A stretch of 7,095 nt of DNA, from the NCBI GenBank assembly GCA_947479185.1, contig CANJYY010000129.1:1-7095 (forward strand), read 5' to 3'. The DNA comes from Caulobacteraceae bacterium. GTDB lineage: Bacteria > Pseudomonadota > Alphaproteobacteria > Caulobacterales > Caulobacteraceae. The notes under the pieces were generated by a model. It saw only the letters and a program-made list of their open reading frames with translations. It was not told the origin of the DNA and searched no databases. Positions 6,440-7,095 of the stretch are shown here, piece by piece. A program made the translations under genes and the position numbers. The first letter of the stretch is position 1, and the number at the start of each line of letters is the position of its first letter.

Positions 6440-6453
6440 TCACTTGCGGGTTT

Positions 6454-6472
6454 TGCTCATATATAGCATAAG
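6454..6472 (+). promoter_or_regulatory. Upstream operator-like repeat, copy 1 (TGCTCA-N5-AGCATAAG)
   Basis: TGCTCA (6454-6459), TATAT, then AGCATAAG (6465-6472) repeats the sequence and spacing of the site at 6527-6545. The dyad is imperfect here (TGCT-N7-AGCA). It lies about +8 to +26 from the candidate start near 6446, a position where a bound repressor would block initiation or early elongation. NadQ-type repressors are known or predicted for nad genes in alphaproteobacteria, but assignment to NadQ is inference. Confidence 0.5.
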
Positions 6473-6479
6473 TCGCTGG

Positions 6480-6512
6480 CGCCGGAGTGGAACTGTCCGC
6501 TTCCGGCGTTTT
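6480..6512 (+). terminator. Intrinsic terminator-like hairpin in the kinase-nadA gap
   Basis: Arms 6480-6491 and 6496-6508 form 12 base pairs (one G-U, one bulged T at 6501) around an ACTG loop, followed directly by TTTT (6509-6512). It could end the kinase transcript, whose stop codon is 84 nt upstream. If nadA is transcribed from the candidate promoter at 6411-6439, the hairpin lies inside the nadA leader and could act as an attenuator. Confidence 0.7.
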
Positions 6513-6525
6513 ACAGGCCCCTGAA

Positions 6526-6542
6526 ATGCTCAAGTTGAGCAT
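6526..6542 (+). promoter_or_regulatory. Perfect palindromic operator, copy 2, next to the nadA ribosome binding site
   Basis: ATGCTCAA-G-TTGAGCAT is a perfect 8-bp inverted repeat around a single G, typical of a dimeric regulator site. It shares TGCTCA-N5-AGCATAAG with copy 1, and its centre (6534) is 73 bp from that of copy 1 (6461). It ends directly before the Shine-Dalgarno, so a bound protein could also block late transcription. A short RNA hairpin (6 bp, 5-nt loop) is possible but would not explain the second copy. Confidence 0.65.
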
Positions 6543-6550
6543 AAGGAGGA
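6543..6550 (+). promoter_or_regulatory. Strong Shine-Dalgarno AAGGAGGA for nadA
   Basis: This near-perfect anti-16S complement lies 5 nt before ATG 6556 and fixes the nadA start. It is by far the strongest ribosome binding site in the window and directly abuts the palindrome at 6526-6542. Confidence 0.85.
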
Positions 6551-6555
6551 TTGAG

Positions 6556-7095
6556 ATGGCTGACGGGTTCGCACCGCTGGACTTCACCCCCGAGGTTGAG
6601 GCCGCCACGGCGTCGCTGTGGCCGAAGGTCATGGGCCGGGTCACGCCGCTCGAATGGCGCGTCCACGCGCCGCTGATCGCGCGGATCAACCGCCTGAAGC
6701 ACGAGAAGAACGCGGTCATCCTCGCCCACAACTACATGACGCCGGAGATCTTCCACGGGGTCGGCGACTATGTCGGCGACAGCCTGGGCCTGGCCCGCGA
6801 GGCGGCCCGCTCGGACGCGAAGATCATCGTCCAGGCCGGCGTGCACTTCATGGCCGAGACCAGCAAGGTGCTGTGCCCGGACAAGATGGTCCTGATCCCC
6901 GACCTGCGCGCGGGTTGCAGCCTGGCCAGCTCGATCACCGGCGCCGACGTGCGGCTGATCAAGCAACGCTATCCCGGGGTCCCGGTGGTCACCTATGTGA
7001 ACACCTCCGCCGAGGTGAAGGCCGAGACCGACATCTGCTGCACCAGCGCCAACGCCGTGCAGGTGGTGGAGGAAGCCGCCCGCCTGTTCGGGACC
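6556..7095 (+). CDS. nadA: Quinolinate synthase NadA, C-terminus cut by window edge
   Basis: This [4Fe-4S] enzyme condenses iminoaspartate with dihydroxyacetone phosphate to make quinolinate, the precursor of NAD in the de novo pathway, in the cytosol with NadB and NadC. The 180 visible residues begin [10 protein letters not shown] and contain [12 protein letters not shown] (55-66; many NadA proteins have HNYQ), [12 protein letters not shown] (72-83), [18 protein letters not shown] (91-108), [14 protein letters not shown] (113-126) and [19 protein letters not shown] (144-162). Cys107 in KVLCP corresponds to the first cluster ligand of the family; the other two ligands would lie beyond the window. 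The conserved CCTSANAV after TDI marks the second of the three similar domains. The family is about 340-370 residues, so about half is present, and the frame is open to the last base. It follows the kinase gene on the same strand after 160 nt, but its own strong ribosome binding site and operator-like repeats argue for separate control. In related genomes nadA is often followed by nadB and nadC, which cannot be seen here. Confidence 0.96.
   Translation, partial: MADGFAPLDFTPEVEAATASLWPKVMGRVTPLEWRVHAPLIARINRLKHEKNAVILAHNYMTPEIFHGVGDYVGDSLGLAREAARSDAKIIVQAGVHFMAETSKVLCPDKMVLIPDLRAGCSLASSITGADVRLIKQRYPGVPVVTYVNTSAEVKAETDICCTSANAVQVVEEAARLFGT

Noticed and set aside
6526..6542. Copy 2 palindrome as an RNA hairpin controlling translation
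   Set aside because: The stem would have only 6 bp with a 5-nt loop, and the matching copy 73 bp upstream, with a less symmetric dyad, is better explained as a protein-binding DNA repeat.
6411..6555. Riboswitch (for example an NAD-sensing type) in the nadA leader
   Set aside because: I see only a simple hairpin and two DNA-style repeats, not the conserved internal-loop signature expected of a known riboswitch; the described nadA-motif RNAs are from Acidobacteria.
5265..6731. 488-codon open frame on the minus strand across the kinase end and nadA start
   Set aside because: It spans two well-identified genes and the regulatory gap, is rich in Arg/Gly/Gln, and lacks domains; a shadow of high third-position GC.

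Overview
The window is a compact, high-GC chromosomal segment with strong G/C bias at third codon positions. Protein signatures point to an alphaproteobacterium, most likely of the Caulobacterales (Caulobacter, Brevundimonas or Phenylobacterium type). The grounds are a pseudaminic acid synthase of the flagellin-glycosylation kind, a SleB-type cell wall hydrolase lipoprotein typical of alphaproteobacteria, a CckA-like HDFNN hybrid histidine kinase, and -10 elements resembling the Caulobacter vegetative consensus GCTANAWC. The genus assignment is inference. No insertion sequence, phage gene, CRISPR array, tRNA or rRNA is visible.

Layout: (1) 1-722, minus strand, the N-terminal two thirds of a pseudaminic acid synthase (pseI/neuB family), cut by the window edge. 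(2) 775-1083, minus strand, a small glycine-zipper membrane protein with a Gly/Asp/His tail. (3) 1145-2152, plus strand, thioredoxin reductase trxB, divergent from the small protein and possibly leaderless. (4) 2146-2634, plus strand, a YhbS-like GNAT acetyltransferase whose start overlaps the trxB stop by 7 nt. (5) 2636-2671, a 16-bp-stem palindrome between convergent genes, a likely two-way terminator and possibly a dispersed repeat. (6) 2677-3879, minus strand, a SleB-family cell wall hydrolase lipoprotein starting at TTG. (7) 4011-6395, plus strand, a DUF4118-PAS-PAS-HisKA-HATPase-REC hybrid sensor kinase. (8) 6396-6555, a structured regulatory region. (9) 6556-7095, the first 180 codons of quinolinate synthase nadA, running off the right edge.

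How the genes relate: trxB and the acetyltransferase form an overlapping pair. The other genes look like independent housekeeping or envelope units: thiol redox, cell wall remodelling, sensing, NAD synthesis and surface glycan synthesis. There is no obvious accessory island.

The most interesting non-coding signal is upstream of nadA. Two copies of TGCTCA-N5-AGCATAAG lie 73 bp apart, about seven helical turns. The downstream copy is a perfect palindrome abutting the Shine-Dalgarno sequence. Between the copies sits a hairpin followed by T4. A Caulobacter-type promoter candidate lies just upstream of the first copy. This looks like a repressor-controlled, possibly looped and possibly attenuated, NAD biosynthesis promoter. 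I found no convincing evidence of a wholly new multi-gene system.
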